From Clostridiales bacterium (GTDB lineage: Bacteria > Bacillota > Clostridia > Oscillospirales > Acutalibacteraceae), in the NCBI GenBank assembly GCA_021200555.1, contig JAJQGK010000010.1, positions 1 through 43,596 of the forward strand: a stretch of DNA of 43,596 nt. Reading direction: 5' to 3'. Position numbers and translations under genes: made by a program. The notes beneath the pieces are model-generated. The model did not search any database. It was given only the letters and a program-made list of their open reading frames with translations, and was not told the origin of the DNA. This document shows, one piece after another, positions 1 to 6,927 of this stretch (positions within the stretch are counted from its first letter, which is position 1; every line of letters begins with the position of its first letter).

Positions 1-2
1 GT

Positions 3-95
3 ATTCCAAATTGGATAAGGGAAATGGCTTTAACATATTTAGATGAAACCTTATCGGATGTTCTGGAGAGATGGGAGAAGTTTCTTTCACGTTGA
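3..95 (+). CDS. C-terminal end of an unidentified protein (cut by window edge)
   Basis: An open frame runs in from the left edge and ends at a TGA at 93-95, giving 30 residues (starts IPNWIREMALTYLDETL, ends EKFLSR). The residues look like a charged amphipathic helix, as at the end of many cytoplasmic proteins, but no family can be named from so little. The gene would converge on glyS, and the bidirectional terminator at 237-278 would serve both. The stretch 96-236 between this stop and the terminator shows no gene. Confidence 0.4.
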   Translation: MPNWIREMALTYLDETLSDVLERWEKFLSR

Positions 96-236
96 TGTTC
101 TGTGCAAATCGGAAAACAATCAGGCAGGCGGCGTACTTGCTGTTTGGGCGTGATTTAATTGTTCTCTGTTACCTTTTGAACAGCGGAAAAGAGTAAATCG
201 GTTCGGCTTGTGTGCCGTCAAAATGACATTCGGAAT

Positions 237-278
237 AAAAAACACTTCTTAAGATTTCCTCAAGAAGTGCTTTTTTTT
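237..278. terminator. Bidirectional intrinsic terminator between the left-edge gene and glyS
   Basis: Perfect 8-bp arms CACTTCTT (243-250) and AAGAAGTG (262-269) are followed on the plus strand by eight T (271-278). They are preceded by six A (237-242), which act as the U-tract on the minus strand. It lies about 70 nt past the glyS stop and about 150 nt past the left-edge gene, so it can end both converging transcripts. Confidence 0.75.
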
Positions 279-346
279 ATTTGGTAAATGCCTTAGTTTT
301 TTACCTGTCTTATGAACATTGGGTTCGGGGCAGGTAGTTTTTTTTG

Positions 347-1726
347 TTAAAATTTGATTTTCTCAGCAATATATGCGCCGATATCCGCTATTGGCAGTCT
401 GACCTGCTCCATGGTGTCTCTGTCTCTAACGGTTACACAGCCGTCCGTTTCGCTGTCAAAGTCGTATGTTATGCAGTAGGGAGTGCCTATTTCGTCCTCA
501 CGGCGGTACCTTTTTCCGATAGAGCCCGTTTCGTCAAAGTCAACCATAAAGTCCTTTTTGAGCAGGTCGTAAACCTTCATGGCGCTTTCCGAAAGCTTCT
601 TTGAAAGGGGAAGGACGGCGGCTTTGTAGGGAGCGACAACGGGATTTAAGCGGAGTACGACTCTCGTGTCGTTTTTCTCTGCGTCGATAACCTCTTCATC
701 GTAGGCCTCGCAAAGGAGAGCCAAAACGGTTCTGTCAAGGCCGTAGGTTGACTCGATAATGTAGGGGATGTACCTTTCGTTTGTTTCGGGATCGAGATAA
801 TCCATCTTCTGACCGCTGTATTCCTGGTGCCTTGTAAGATCGAAATTCGTGCGGTTGTGCGTTCCGTTGATTTCACCCCAGCCGAAGGGGAAAAGAAATT
901 CAATATCACAGGCGGCTTTGGCGTAGTGGGCAAGCTTTTCATGGTCGTGGAACCTCAAATGCTCCTCCGGTATGCCCAAATCCTCAAAATAGCGGCGGCC
1001 GTAATCCTTAAAATATTCATAAAGCTCGGAGTCGTCGCCCTCCTTGCAGAAGGTCTGGAACTCCATCTGTTCAAATTCTATTGTCCTGAAAGTAAAGTTT
1101 CCGGGCGTTATCTCGTTTCTGAATGCCTTGCCTATCTGACCTATGCTGAAGGGAAGCTTTGCCCGCATGGTTCTCTGAACGTTGGTGAAGTTTACATATT
1201 CGCCCTGGGCGTTTTCCGGACGGAGATAAATTACGCTTTTGGAGTCGTTTGTAACGCCTCTGTAGGTCTGGAACATAAGGTTAAATTCCCTTATGTCCGT
1301 GAAATTGTGCTTGCCGCAGTTGGGACAGGGAATGTGATGATCCTTAATATATTGGAACATCTCTTCCTTTGTCATGCCGTCCGCATGAGCGTCGGGATCG
1401 AAATTATCGATAAGATTGTCGGCTCTGTGGCGCATTTTGCACTCCTTGCAGTCAAGAAGCGGGTCCGAAAAGGAGGATACGTGACCGCTTGCCTCCCAAA
1501 CTCTCGGGTGCATGAGAATATCTGCGTCAACTTCGTAGCTGTTTTTTCTCTCCTGGATAAATCTTTTTCTCCATGTATCCTTTACGTTATTTTTAAGTCT
1601 TGCTCCCAAAGGACCGTAATCCCATGTGTTGGCAAGTCCGCCGTAAATGTCGCTGCCGGGAAATATAAAGCCTCTGCCCTTGCAGAGCGCCACGATTTTG
1701 TCCATGGATTTGTCCGTATTGTTCAT
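347..1726 (-). CDS. glyS: Glycyl-tRNA synthetase, dimeric alpha2 type
   Basis: 459 residues, the usual length of the single-chain class II glycyl-tRNA synthetase that charges tRNA-Gly in the cytoplasm with glycine and ATP. Visible family blocks are GGLANTWDYGPLG near the N terminus, RPENAQGEYVNF, the class II motif 2 region IGKAFRNEITPGNFTFRTIEF, motif 3 ESTYGLDRTVLALL, and a C-terminal anticodon-binding domain starting near RLNPVVAPYKAAVLPL. This is the archaeal/eukaryotic-like form found in many Gram-positives, not the GlyQ/GlyS heterotetramer. A zinc-binding-like insertion has CKECKMRHRAD and CPNCGKHNF. The ATG at 1726 has AGGAGC upstream. No T-box motif is visible in its leader. The gene stands alone with its own promoter. 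Confidence 0.96.
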   Translation of the reverse strand: MNNTDKSMDKIVALCKGRGFIFPGSDIYGGLANTWDYGPLGARLKNNVKDTWRKRFIQERKNSYEVDADILMHPRVWEASGHVSSFSDPLLDCKECKMRHRADNLIDNFDPDAHADGMTKEEMFQYIKDHHIPCPNCGKHNFTDIREFNLMFQTYRGVTNDSKSVIYLRPENAQGEYVNFTNVQRTMRAKLPFSIGQIGKAFRNEITPGNFTFRTIEFEQMEFQTFCKEGDDSELYEYFKDYGRRYFEDLGIPEEHLRFHDHEKLAHYAKAACDIEFLFPFGWGEINGTHNRTNFDLTRHQEYSGQKMDYLDPETNERYIPYIIESTYGLDRTVLALLCEAYDEEVIDAEKNDTRVVLRLNPVVAPYKAAVLPLSKKLSESAMKVYDLLKKDFMVDFDETGSIGKRYRREDEIGTPYCITYDFDSETDGCVTVRDRDTMEQVRLPIADIGAYIAEKIKF

Positions 1727-1764
1727 TTTAAGCTCCTACCTATTGCATAAAATTTTTCTTTTTC

Positions 1765-1793
1765 ATTGTAAATCATTAATCTGTGATTGTCAA
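1765..1793 (-). promoter_or_regulatory. Sigma-A promoter of glyS
   Basis: On the minus strand TTGACA (1788-1793) and TACAAT (1765-1770) are separated by exactly 17 bp. The predicted transcript starts near 1758, about 30 nt before the glyS ATG, leaving no room for a T-box leader. Confidence 0.75.
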
Positions 1794-1836
1794 GAAAAAT
1801 CCTTTCGGCAATTTTGAACGGATTTGCTTTCATCTA

Positions 1837-1864
1837 TTGACATATTGCCGATTTATGATATACT
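1837..1864 (+). promoter_or_regulatory. Sigma-A promoter of the lipoprotein gene
   Basis: TTGACA (1837-1842) and TATACT (1859-1864) are spaced by 16 bp. The start would be near 1871, giving a leader of about 168 nt before the lipoprotein ATG at 2039. That leader contains a long hairpin and a minimal ORF. Confidence 0.7.
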
Positions 1865-1871
1865 TAAATTG

Positions 1872-1927
1872 TAATTAAATCGAAAATATTTTAATGTGAA
1901 TTTTCCGATTGCTTTCGATTTAAATTA
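1872..1927 (+). promoter_or_regulatory. Long 5'-terminal leader hairpin
   Basis: TAATTAAATCGAAA (1872-1885) pairs with TTTCGATTTAAATTA (1913-1927): 14 pairs with a single bulged base, around a 27-nt loop. It begins at the predicted transcription start, so it would form a 5'-end stem-loop. Such structures often protect mRNA or hold a regulatory site; which applies here is inference. Confidence 0.5.
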
Positions 1928-1940
1928 GTACCTTTTTAAG

Positions 1941-1961
1941 GGGGCGGTTGCCATGGTTTAA
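1941..1961 (+). promoter_or_regulatory. Minimal leader ORF Met-Val-stop (first copy)
   Basis: ATG GTT TAA at 1953-1961 is preceded by a G-rich Shine-Dalgarno-like stretch (AAGGGGGCGG, ending at 1947). It lies within the leader of the lipoprotein gene, 78 nt before its ATG. ATATAAA follows four bases after the stop. The same arrangement recurs at 2959-2980. A two-codon ORF with a ribosome site could drive repeated initiation and release; that role is inference. Confidence 0.4.
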
Positions 1962-2038
1962 CCACATATAAACGGAGAAAAGGCATACAGAGTGATGAAA
2001 ATAACATTATATTTTAAAATTTGAAAGGAGCTTTTTTT

Positions 2039-2833
2039 ATGAGGTTAAGCAAAACAATAAGCATTATTATTTCGGCGTCCGTCTGCATTGCCGCGCTTTT
2101 CGGCGGCTGCTCGTCCGACACGTTCAAGGAACTGTCCACCAACCTTGCCGATGTGGGCAACAAGTTTTTGGGGAACAGCGGAAATCAGGGAAAGCAGGCA
2201 TATGATCCCGAAACCGAAATTGCCGTTCCCAATGACCTCAACACCGTGCAAATGGGAGAAACCTTTGTCATTTGCGAAGGCATGGAAGGTGAATTGGAAA
2301 TAACTCCCAAATCAATCAATGTATACGACAGCCTTGAAGCGGCAGGAATAAAATCCGAAGATTTGGCGGATAGTATATGTGTAGATTCTTCAGGTGAAAT
2401 ATATGATGATTTTAGCGTTGTCGTTTTTGAACTTGACGGGGCAAACATGGGGCAGGATGACATAACAAATGACGCTTTACTTACCGCTTTCCATATAGGT
2501 GCTTATGAACACGGCTCGGAACAGTATTTTGATGAAGAGGAATATATTTCAAATTTAGCTGAAGAAATAGGACTGTCTGTCGATACCAGTGAAGACATTT
2601 TTTACATGAACAGTTATGTAGAAATTGCATATTTTAATTTTGCGCAAACGGAAACGGCAACCCGTTCGGCGAAAGAAAGCGAATATTATCATTATTCGCT
2701 GGCACAGGGGGAAACGGCAGCCTTTTATTTGGGTTGGATTGTTTCGGATTATCTGCTTTCTCATTATGACTGCTATATATTTTATTCGGAAAACAATGTA
2801 TGGACCTCATTTATGCAAATACCCGCTGCATAG
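2039..2833 (+). CDS. Predicted lipoprotein of unknown function
   Basis: 264 residues from the ATG at 2039. AAAGGAG at 2024-2030 fits this start; an upstream in-frame TTG at 2021 precedes the ribosome site and is rejected. A lipoprotein signal is clear: MRLSK, then a hydrophobic core, then LFGGCSS, with the acylated Cys at about residue 21. The mature part is acidic and rich in Asp, Glu and Ser, with no repeat, membrane segment or recognisable domain. It should sit on the outer face of the membrane. It has its own promoter and precedes the ABC operon by about 220 nt. The shared leader element suggests related control and perhaps a role alongside the transporter, but I do not recognise its family. 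Confidence 0.8.
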   Translation: MRLSKTISIIISASVCIAALFGGCSSDTFKELSTNLADVGNKFLGNSGNQGKQAYDPETEIAVPNDLNTVQMGETFVICEGMEGELEITPKSINVYDSLEAAGIKSEDLADSICVDSSGEIYDDFSVVVFELDGANMGQDDITNDALLTAFHIGAYEHGSEQYFDEEEYISNLAEEIGLSVDTSEDIFYMNSYVEIAYFNFAQTETATRSAKESEYYHYSLAQGETAAFYLGWIVSDYLLSHYDCYIFYSENNVWTSFMQIPAA

Positions 2834-2906
2834 CTATAGTCGGATGAACTTCAATAATTGCTAAAAAAGTTTTTTGTAAAAATAAATAAAAATTATAAAA
2901 TTTGTA

Positions 2907-2935
2907 TTGACAAAATATTGAATATATGCTACTCT
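2907..2935 (+). promoter_or_regulatory. Sigma-A promoter of the ABC transporter operon
   Basis: TTGACA (2907-2912) and TACTCT (2930-2935) are spaced by 17 bp, with TG at 2927-2928 giving an extended -10. Predicted start is near 2942, so the first permease has a ~110-nt leader. Confidence 0.6.
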
Positions 2936-2958
2936 TAAAATAAGAAAATGCAAAGTTT

Positions 2959-2980
2959 GGAGGTGATACCAATGGTTTAA
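2959..2980 (+). promoter_or_regulatory. Minimal leader ORF Met-Val-stop (second copy)
   Basis: GGAGGTGAT (2959-2967) is a near-perfect match to the anti-Shine-Dalgarno complement. It is spaced 8 nt from ATG GTT TAA (2972-2980), and ATATAAA follows three bases later. The ribosome site is at least as good as that of the real downstream gene (GGAGGTG before ATG 3051). It aligns with the copy at 1941-1961 at the ORF itself, most of the upstream G-rich block and the downstream ATATAAA. Confidence 0.45.
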
Positions 2981-3050
2981 TTTATATAAAAATCTTATCT
3001 TAATGTTTATACTCGAAATTATTTTAAATACAAATGGAGGTGTATGATTA

Positions 3051-3902
3051 ATGATAAAAATTGAAATGAAGAAGGCTCTCGGAAATATAATGTTTATAGC
3101 CACGCTGATTGTAGCGACCGCCGTTGCTGTTTATTCCGCCGCTTATGTGATAGTTACCGTATATAATTATGCTGTTGAAAACGATGCACTGTCGGAGAGT
3201 ATATTTGGAGATACTACAAACCCGGATCATGCTATGATTACCTTGTTTAACCAATGGATGGGACAGGAGTGGAACTCTATGGGGCAGTCTCTTTTTTATC
3301 TGCTTCTGCCTTTTTTTGGCTCTCTTGCATATTCCTGGTCGCTTTTGTCGGAGCGGAAATCGGGTTATATTAAGCATATTGTTACGAGGACTTTAAGAAG
3401 AAAATACTATACCGCTAAATATATTGCCGTTTTTGTTGCGGGAGGACTTGTCGTCCTTATTCCCCTTATAATTAATTTCATGGTTGTTTCCGCATTTATA
3501 CCTGCCACAACGCCTGATATTTTTTATGATATTTATTATGATATGGGACCCACGAAGGCGTTATCGCAGCTGTTTTTTTCACATCCTTATGTCTTTGTTT
3601 TGTACAGAATGATATCGGCGTTTATCTTTGCGGGGTTGTTTGCGTCTCTCGGAATGTCCTTTTCATTTTTCATTAAAAACAGATTTGTGATAGTGGCACT
3701 TCCTTTTCTTATTTCCATGCTTTTAAACTATATCGACAGCTCAGGCTATTTCAAATATTTGATTTCTCCGTCGCTCTTCTTACATAACGGCGGTGCGGCT
3801 TTGCCCACCTCTGCGTGGCTAATGCTGGCGGAAATCCTGATAATGTTCGCCTTGTCCTTCGGCATAACCGTGGTGAAAGGAAAGAAAGACGATGTTTTTT
3901 AA
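3051..3902 (+). CDS. ABC-2-type transporter permease, first subunit
   Basis: 283 residues with about six hydrophobic helices (around 10-32, 80-98, 120-145, 185-205, 212-230, 255-275). The short cytoplasmic N terminus MIKIEMKKALGN is typical of ABC-2-type exporter permeases such as those of bacteriocin-immunity or antibiotic-efflux systems. The GGAGGTG at 3036-3042 lies 8 nt from ATG 3051; an ATG at 3044 is out of frame and too close. The stop overlaps the next permease by 11 nt. Together with the following permease and ATPase it should form one membrane exporter. The substrate cannot be read from sequence. Confidence 0.75.
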   Translation: MIKIEMKKALGNIMFIATLIVATAVAVYSAAYVIVTVYNYAVENDALSESIFGDTTNPDHAMITLFNQWMGQEWNSMGQSLFYLLLPFFGSLAYSWSLLSERKSGYIKHIVTRTLRRKYYTAKYIAVFVAGGLVVLIPLIINFMVVSAFIPATTPDIFYDIYYDMGPTKALSQLFFSHPYVFVLYRMISAFIFAGLFASLGMSFSFFIKNRFVIVALPFLISMLLNYIDSSGYFKYLISPSLFLHNGGAALPTSAWLMLAEILIMFALSFGITVVKGKKDDVF

Positions 3903-4713
3903 AATTTTAAGATATGATATAAAAAACGGACTTGTTAAGGAATATAAAAAATATCTGCTGGCAGCCGGCTTTTTTGTGATTGTAGGTTTTACATACAGGC
4001 TTTTTCTTGCGTTCGATGATGTGCAGACCCTGGGCAATTATTTATTGTATGTCCATAAGGGCATGGAGGAGTACGTTTTCGGCTATCTGAATAGGTTTGA
4101 TATCCCCGTTATTTGGATTTGCTTTCACATGCTCGCCTATTACATTGTTATGTACTATCCGTATAACGATATAGACGGCTTCGGCAAAAGTATTCTTATC
4201 AACAGCAAAAACAGGAAATTATGGTTCCTTTCAAAATGCTGCTGGGTGGTTTTTTCAATCGTCCTTTACTTCGCCGTTTTTATGGCTGTCCAAACGGTTA
4301 TCTGCCTGATATTCGGCGATACGGTAAGCTTGGACGTCACTCAGGCGGAGATGTACGGCAGGATTCGTTTTACGGTTATGGATTTTGAGGGGTACCCTAC
4401 GGAAATTCCCCTGCAGCTGATTTTGCTTCCCTTGCTTGTATGTATTTCGGTGGGACTTGTTCAGCTTACGCTTTCATTGATAATAAAACCCCTGTACAGC
4501 TATATTGTAAGCGCTGCCGTGCTGATTGTCTCGGCTTACTATGTCAGCCCGTTCCTTATCGGAAATTACGCCATGGTTCAGAGATCCTCAATGTTCATCG
4601 AAAACGGCGTAAGCACGGCGCAGGGCTTGATATGCTGCGGTGTTGTATGCGCGGCTTCCGTCATAGCCGGCTTGATTATATTTAACAGATACGATATACT
4701 TAATAAGGAGTGA
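3892..4713 (+). CDS. ABC-2-type transporter permease, second subunit
   Basis: 273 residues, start ATG at 3892 inside the end of the previous gene (11-nt overlap), so probably translationally coupled. The N terminus MFFKILRYDIKNGL followed by a hydrophobic helix, then about five more helices, matches the permease architecture of its neighbour, although the two are not obvious copies. The stop codon TGA (4711-4713) lies within the ribosome-site region of the ATPase gene. Likely the partner half of a heteromeric membrane channel. Confidence 0.7.
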   Translation: MFFKILRYDIKNGLVKEYKKYLLAAGFFVIVGFTYRLFLAFDDVQTLGNYLLYVHKGMEEYVFGYLNRFDIPVIWICFHMLAYYIVMYYPYNDIDGFGKSILINSKNRKLWFLSKCCWVVFSIVLYFAVFMAVQTVICLIFGDTVSLDVTQAEMYGRIRFTVMDFEGYPTEIPLQLILLPLLVCISVGLVQLTLSLIIKPLYSYIVSAAVLIVSAYYVSPFLIGNYAMVQRSSMFIENGVSTAQGLICCGVVCAASVIAGLIIFNRYDILNKE

Positions 4714-4718
4714 GTATT

Positions 4719-5396
4719 GTGACATCGGTTAAAATTGATAGTGTTTCAAAAATTATAAGACGAAAAAAAGTTTTGGACAGCGTAAGCCTTGAAATAAACA
4801 GCGGCAAAGTTATAGGCTTTAAGGGCATTAACGGATCCGGTAAAACAATGCTTATGCGTATTGTATCGGGACTTATAAGACCTACGGAGGGGAAGGTGTT
4901 CATAAACGAAAAGCAGCTTCACAAGGACATATCCTTTCCCGAAAGCATAGGCGTGTTTATAGAAAATCCCGCATTTTTGGATGCGTATTCCGGTTTTGAA
5001 AATCTTAAAATATTGGCGTCGATAAAAAAGACTGCCGGTGAAGACAGAATAACCGAGGTTCTTGAGCAAGTGGGACTTGGCGATGCGGGCAAGAAAAAAT
5101 ACAGAAAATACTCGCTGGGAATGAAACAAAGGCTGGGAATTGCGGCGGCAGTGCTGGAGCAGCCGGATATTGTAATTCTTGACGAGCCTACAAATTCTCT
5201 TGACGACTCCGGCGTGGAGATGGTTAAGCAGATTGTTTTAGAGCAGAGAGACAGAGGCGCCCTTGTTATTATTTCCTGTCACGATGCGGAAATATTGGAA
5301 GAATTGTCGGATGAAATTTATACGATTACGGAAGGTCGGATAACGGATCACATTATTTTGGGAGAGAAAAATGATGAAGACAAAGATAAAATCTAA
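4719..5396 (+). CDS. ABC transporter ATP-binding protein
   Basis: 225 residues. GTG at 4719 is preferred because AAGGAG (4705-4710) is 8 nt upstream; the in-frame GTG at 4710 overlaps that ribosome site. Walker A is GINGSGKT, the signature is the degenerate YSLGMKQRLG, Walker B is IVILDEPTNSLDD with the D-loop in place, and the switch His is in IISCHD. This is a complete single nucleotide-binding domain of the drug/bacteriocin-exporter type. It would dimerise under the two permeases. It overlaps the next gene by 26 nt. Confidence 0.92.
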   Translation: MTSVKIDSVSKIIRRKKVLDSVSLEINSGKVIGFKGINGSGKTMLMRIVSGLIRPTEGKVFINEKQLHKDISFPESIGVFIENPAFLDAYSGFENLKILASIKKTAGEDRITEVLEQVGLGDAGKKKYRKYSLGMKQRLGIAAAVLEQPDIVILDEPTNSLDDSGVEMVKQIVLEQRDRGALVIISCHDAEILEELSDEIYTITEGRITDHIILGEKNDEDKDKI

Positions 5397-6003
5397 AACT
5401 GTTGTTATTTTAGTCCTTGTGTTCGCCGTAATTGCGGTTTGGCTTGTCAGATTTATATATCTGAACGCAACCTCGGAGCATACAGTTATCGAAATTTACA
5501 ATCAGGGAGAGTTTGTGGAATACGGCGATAACTTCTTTTACAGAAGCAGAGAGCAGAGAAACGGGTACTCGATTAAAGTCGTCAGCGCAAAGCTTATGAC
5601 TATAGAGGATTTTCTGCCCACCATAGGAATGACCTATGACGAGTACGTAACCATGTCGGAGGAGCAGTCCACATATATTGTAAGCTATGTTCTGGATGTT
5701 GATATCATTTTAAAAAATACAGATAATACCGATGGGAATTTCGACAGATTGGATACCCGTGTAAACGCCTTGAATTTCAGCTTCCAATCGGATGATTTGC
5801 TTTTTGATTATATGTATCCGGATCTTGGAGGCTCCTTTAGCTTTAAGGTTCGGGAAAATACCGAGCACGAAATGCATATTCCCTATGTGTTGATTGAATC
5901 CGATGAGCAGTGCTTCGATATGGACAGCCTGATGAAAAAAGACTTGTATTTGAATATAACCCAGTACCCCGTAAAGAAAATGATTCAATTGAATTTGGAA
6001 TAA
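5371..6003 (+). CDS. Membrane-anchored extracytoplasmic protein of the ABC operon
   Basis: 210 residues: a basic start MMKTKIKSK, one hydrophobic segment (about 9-28), then an outer domain beginning near TSEHTVIEIYNQGEFVEYGDNFF. It begins inside the ATPase gene (26-nt overlap) with GGGAGAG upstream, so it belongs to the same operon. The layout resembles the DUF5028-type proteins that accompany small ABC exporters; I am not certain of that assignment. A lid, substrate-capture or immunity role is possible but unproven. The operon ends here at the terminator 6030-6067. Confidence 0.7.
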   Translation: MMKTKIKSKTVVILVLVFAVIAVWLVRFIYLNATSEHTVIEIYNQGEFVEYGDNFFYRSREQRNGYSIKVVSAKLMTIEDFLPTIGMTYDEYVTMSEEQSTYIVSYVLDVDIILKNTDNTDGNFDRLDTRVNALNFSFQSDDLLFDYMYPDLGGSFSFKVRENTEHEMHIPYVLIESDEQCFDMDSLMKKDLYLNITQYPVKKMIQLNLE

Positions 6004-6029
6004 GTAAATTTCGATATTAATAAAAAACT

Positions 6030-6067
6030 AAAAACGCAGGCGGAAAATAACCCGTCTGCGAATTTTT
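6030..6067. terminator. Bidirectional intrinsic terminator between ABC operon and tetR-like gene
   Basis: CGCAGGCGG (6035-6043) pairs with CCGTCTGCG (6052-6060), 9 pairs with one G-U, with an 8-nt loop. Five T follow (6063-6067), and five A precede (6030-6034) as the minus-strand U-tract. It sits just past both converging genes. Confidence 0.8.
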
Positions 6068-6109
6068 ATTGCTTGTAAAAATTTTGTTTAAAATTAAAAA
6101 CGGAAAAGC

Positions 6110-6709
6110 CTAATCTTCGGCTTGCTCCCGTGTGGCTTTTTGGCAGGAATTGTAAATTACCATAAATGATTTTATAGTGTCCTCTCTGGATATTTCCATA
6201 TCCTGTTCAAGCCATGTCTTTGCGGAATAGACAATGGCGTTTGAGAAAAACTCGGCTATGATTTTTTCGTCTGCGGTGAAAACAAAGCCTTTTTCCCTCA
6301 TATCTCTGATATGCGTCAGCAAATCCTCATAAAATATATTTTTTATTTCGGAAAACAGAACGCTGTTGTAATTTGCGGAATTTGCCCGTTTAAGGAATTT
6401 GTAATTTTGTTCGGTAAAATCAAGCAGGTTGTTTATGAAAAAAACTATTTTTTCCTCATTTTCCAATTCGGGCGGAACGGCGGAACGCAGCTCGTCAGCT
6501 ATGGATTTAAGGGAAAAACGCAGAAGATCGTACTTGTCCTCAAAGTGGTTGTAAAAGGTTGCGCGGGGAACTTGGGCGGTTTTGCAAATGTCCATAATTG
6601 TTATTTTTTCCAATGACTGCTTTTCAAGAAGGCTCAGCAATGTTACGGCAAGTAAATTTATGGTTCTTTTTGTGGATGCATTAATGTGTCCCGAAGAAGC
6701 TGTTTTCAT
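6110..6709 (-). CDS. TetR/AcrR-family transcriptional regulator
   Basis: 199 residues. The N-terminal ~60 residues hold the TetR helix-turn-helix: KITIMDICKTAQVPRATFYN followed by HFEDKYDLL, the classic recognition-helix and following-helix pattern. The rest is a variable helical ligand/dimer domain. ATG at 6709 is preceded by AGGAGAC. The gene is divergent from the antiporter gene (218-nt gap) and convergent with the ABC operon. TetR proteins usually repress their own gene and a divergent neighbour, so the antiporter and itself are the most likely targets; this is inference. Palindromes lie in the shared gap. Confidence 0.88.
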   Translation of the reverse strand: MKTASSGHINASTKRTINLLAVTLLSLLEKQSLEKITIMDICKTAQVPRATFYNHFEDKYDLLRFSLKSIADELRSAVPPELENEEKIVFFINNLLDFTEQNYKFLKRANSANYNSVLFSEIKNIFYEDLLTHIRDMREKGFVFTADEKIIAEFFSNAIVYSAKTWLEQDMEISREDTIKSFMVIYNSCQKATREQAED

Positions 6710-6749
6710 TATCCTGTCTCCTGTACAAATCTGAGGAAGTGTCTTGATT

Positions 6750-6764
6750 TTAACAGATTGTTAA
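6750..6764. promoter_or_regulatory. Operator-like inverted repeat at the tetR-like gene start site
   Basis: TTAAC-AGATT-GTTAA, perfect 5-bp arms, lies at the predicted minus-strand transcription start (near 6766). Its position suits autorepression by the TetR-family protein. A second palindrome GACA-AA-TGTC (6790-6799) overlaps the -35 box of the same promoter. Confidence 0.35.
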
Positions 6765-6772
6765 TAACTTAT

Positions 6773-6801
6773 ATAATAATATAAAATGCGACAAATGTCA
6801 A
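6773..6801 (-). promoter_or_regulatory. Promoter of the tetR-like gene
   Basis: Minus-strand TTGACA (6796-6801), 17-bp spacer, TATTAT (6773-6778). It lies about 65 nt before the ATG at 6709. Confidence 0.65.
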
Positions 6802-6868
6802 GAGTTGAACCGTTTGCATAGGATTTTGTTCGAGGAGAAAAACCATTACATTAATGTTATTATTTTTA

Positions 6869-6897
6869 TTGACATAAATGAATTGCTGTAGTAAAAT
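6869..6897 (+). promoter_or_regulatory. Promoter of the antiporter gene
   Basis: TTGACA (6869-6874), 17-bp spacer, TAAAAT (6892-6897); start near 6904, 24 nt before the ATG. A 10-bp palindrome ACATTAATGT (6848-6857) lies just upstream of the -35 box and could be a regulator site. Confidence 0.7.
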
Positions 6898-6927
6898 GTT
6901 GGAAGTTAAAAAAAGGACTGATATTAA

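Noticed and set aside
302-344. TACCTG...CAGGTA stem followed by a T-run near the glyS stop
   Set aside because: Only 6 pairs with a 23-nt loop and wrong orientation for glyS; the terminator at 237-278 is far better.
827-1750. Long plus-strand open frame opposite glyS
   Set aside because: It is the antisense shadow of a certain gene; no ribosome site or family features.
1727-1836. T-box leader for glyS
   Set aside because: No T-box core sequence; the promoter is only about 40 nt upstream of the ATG.
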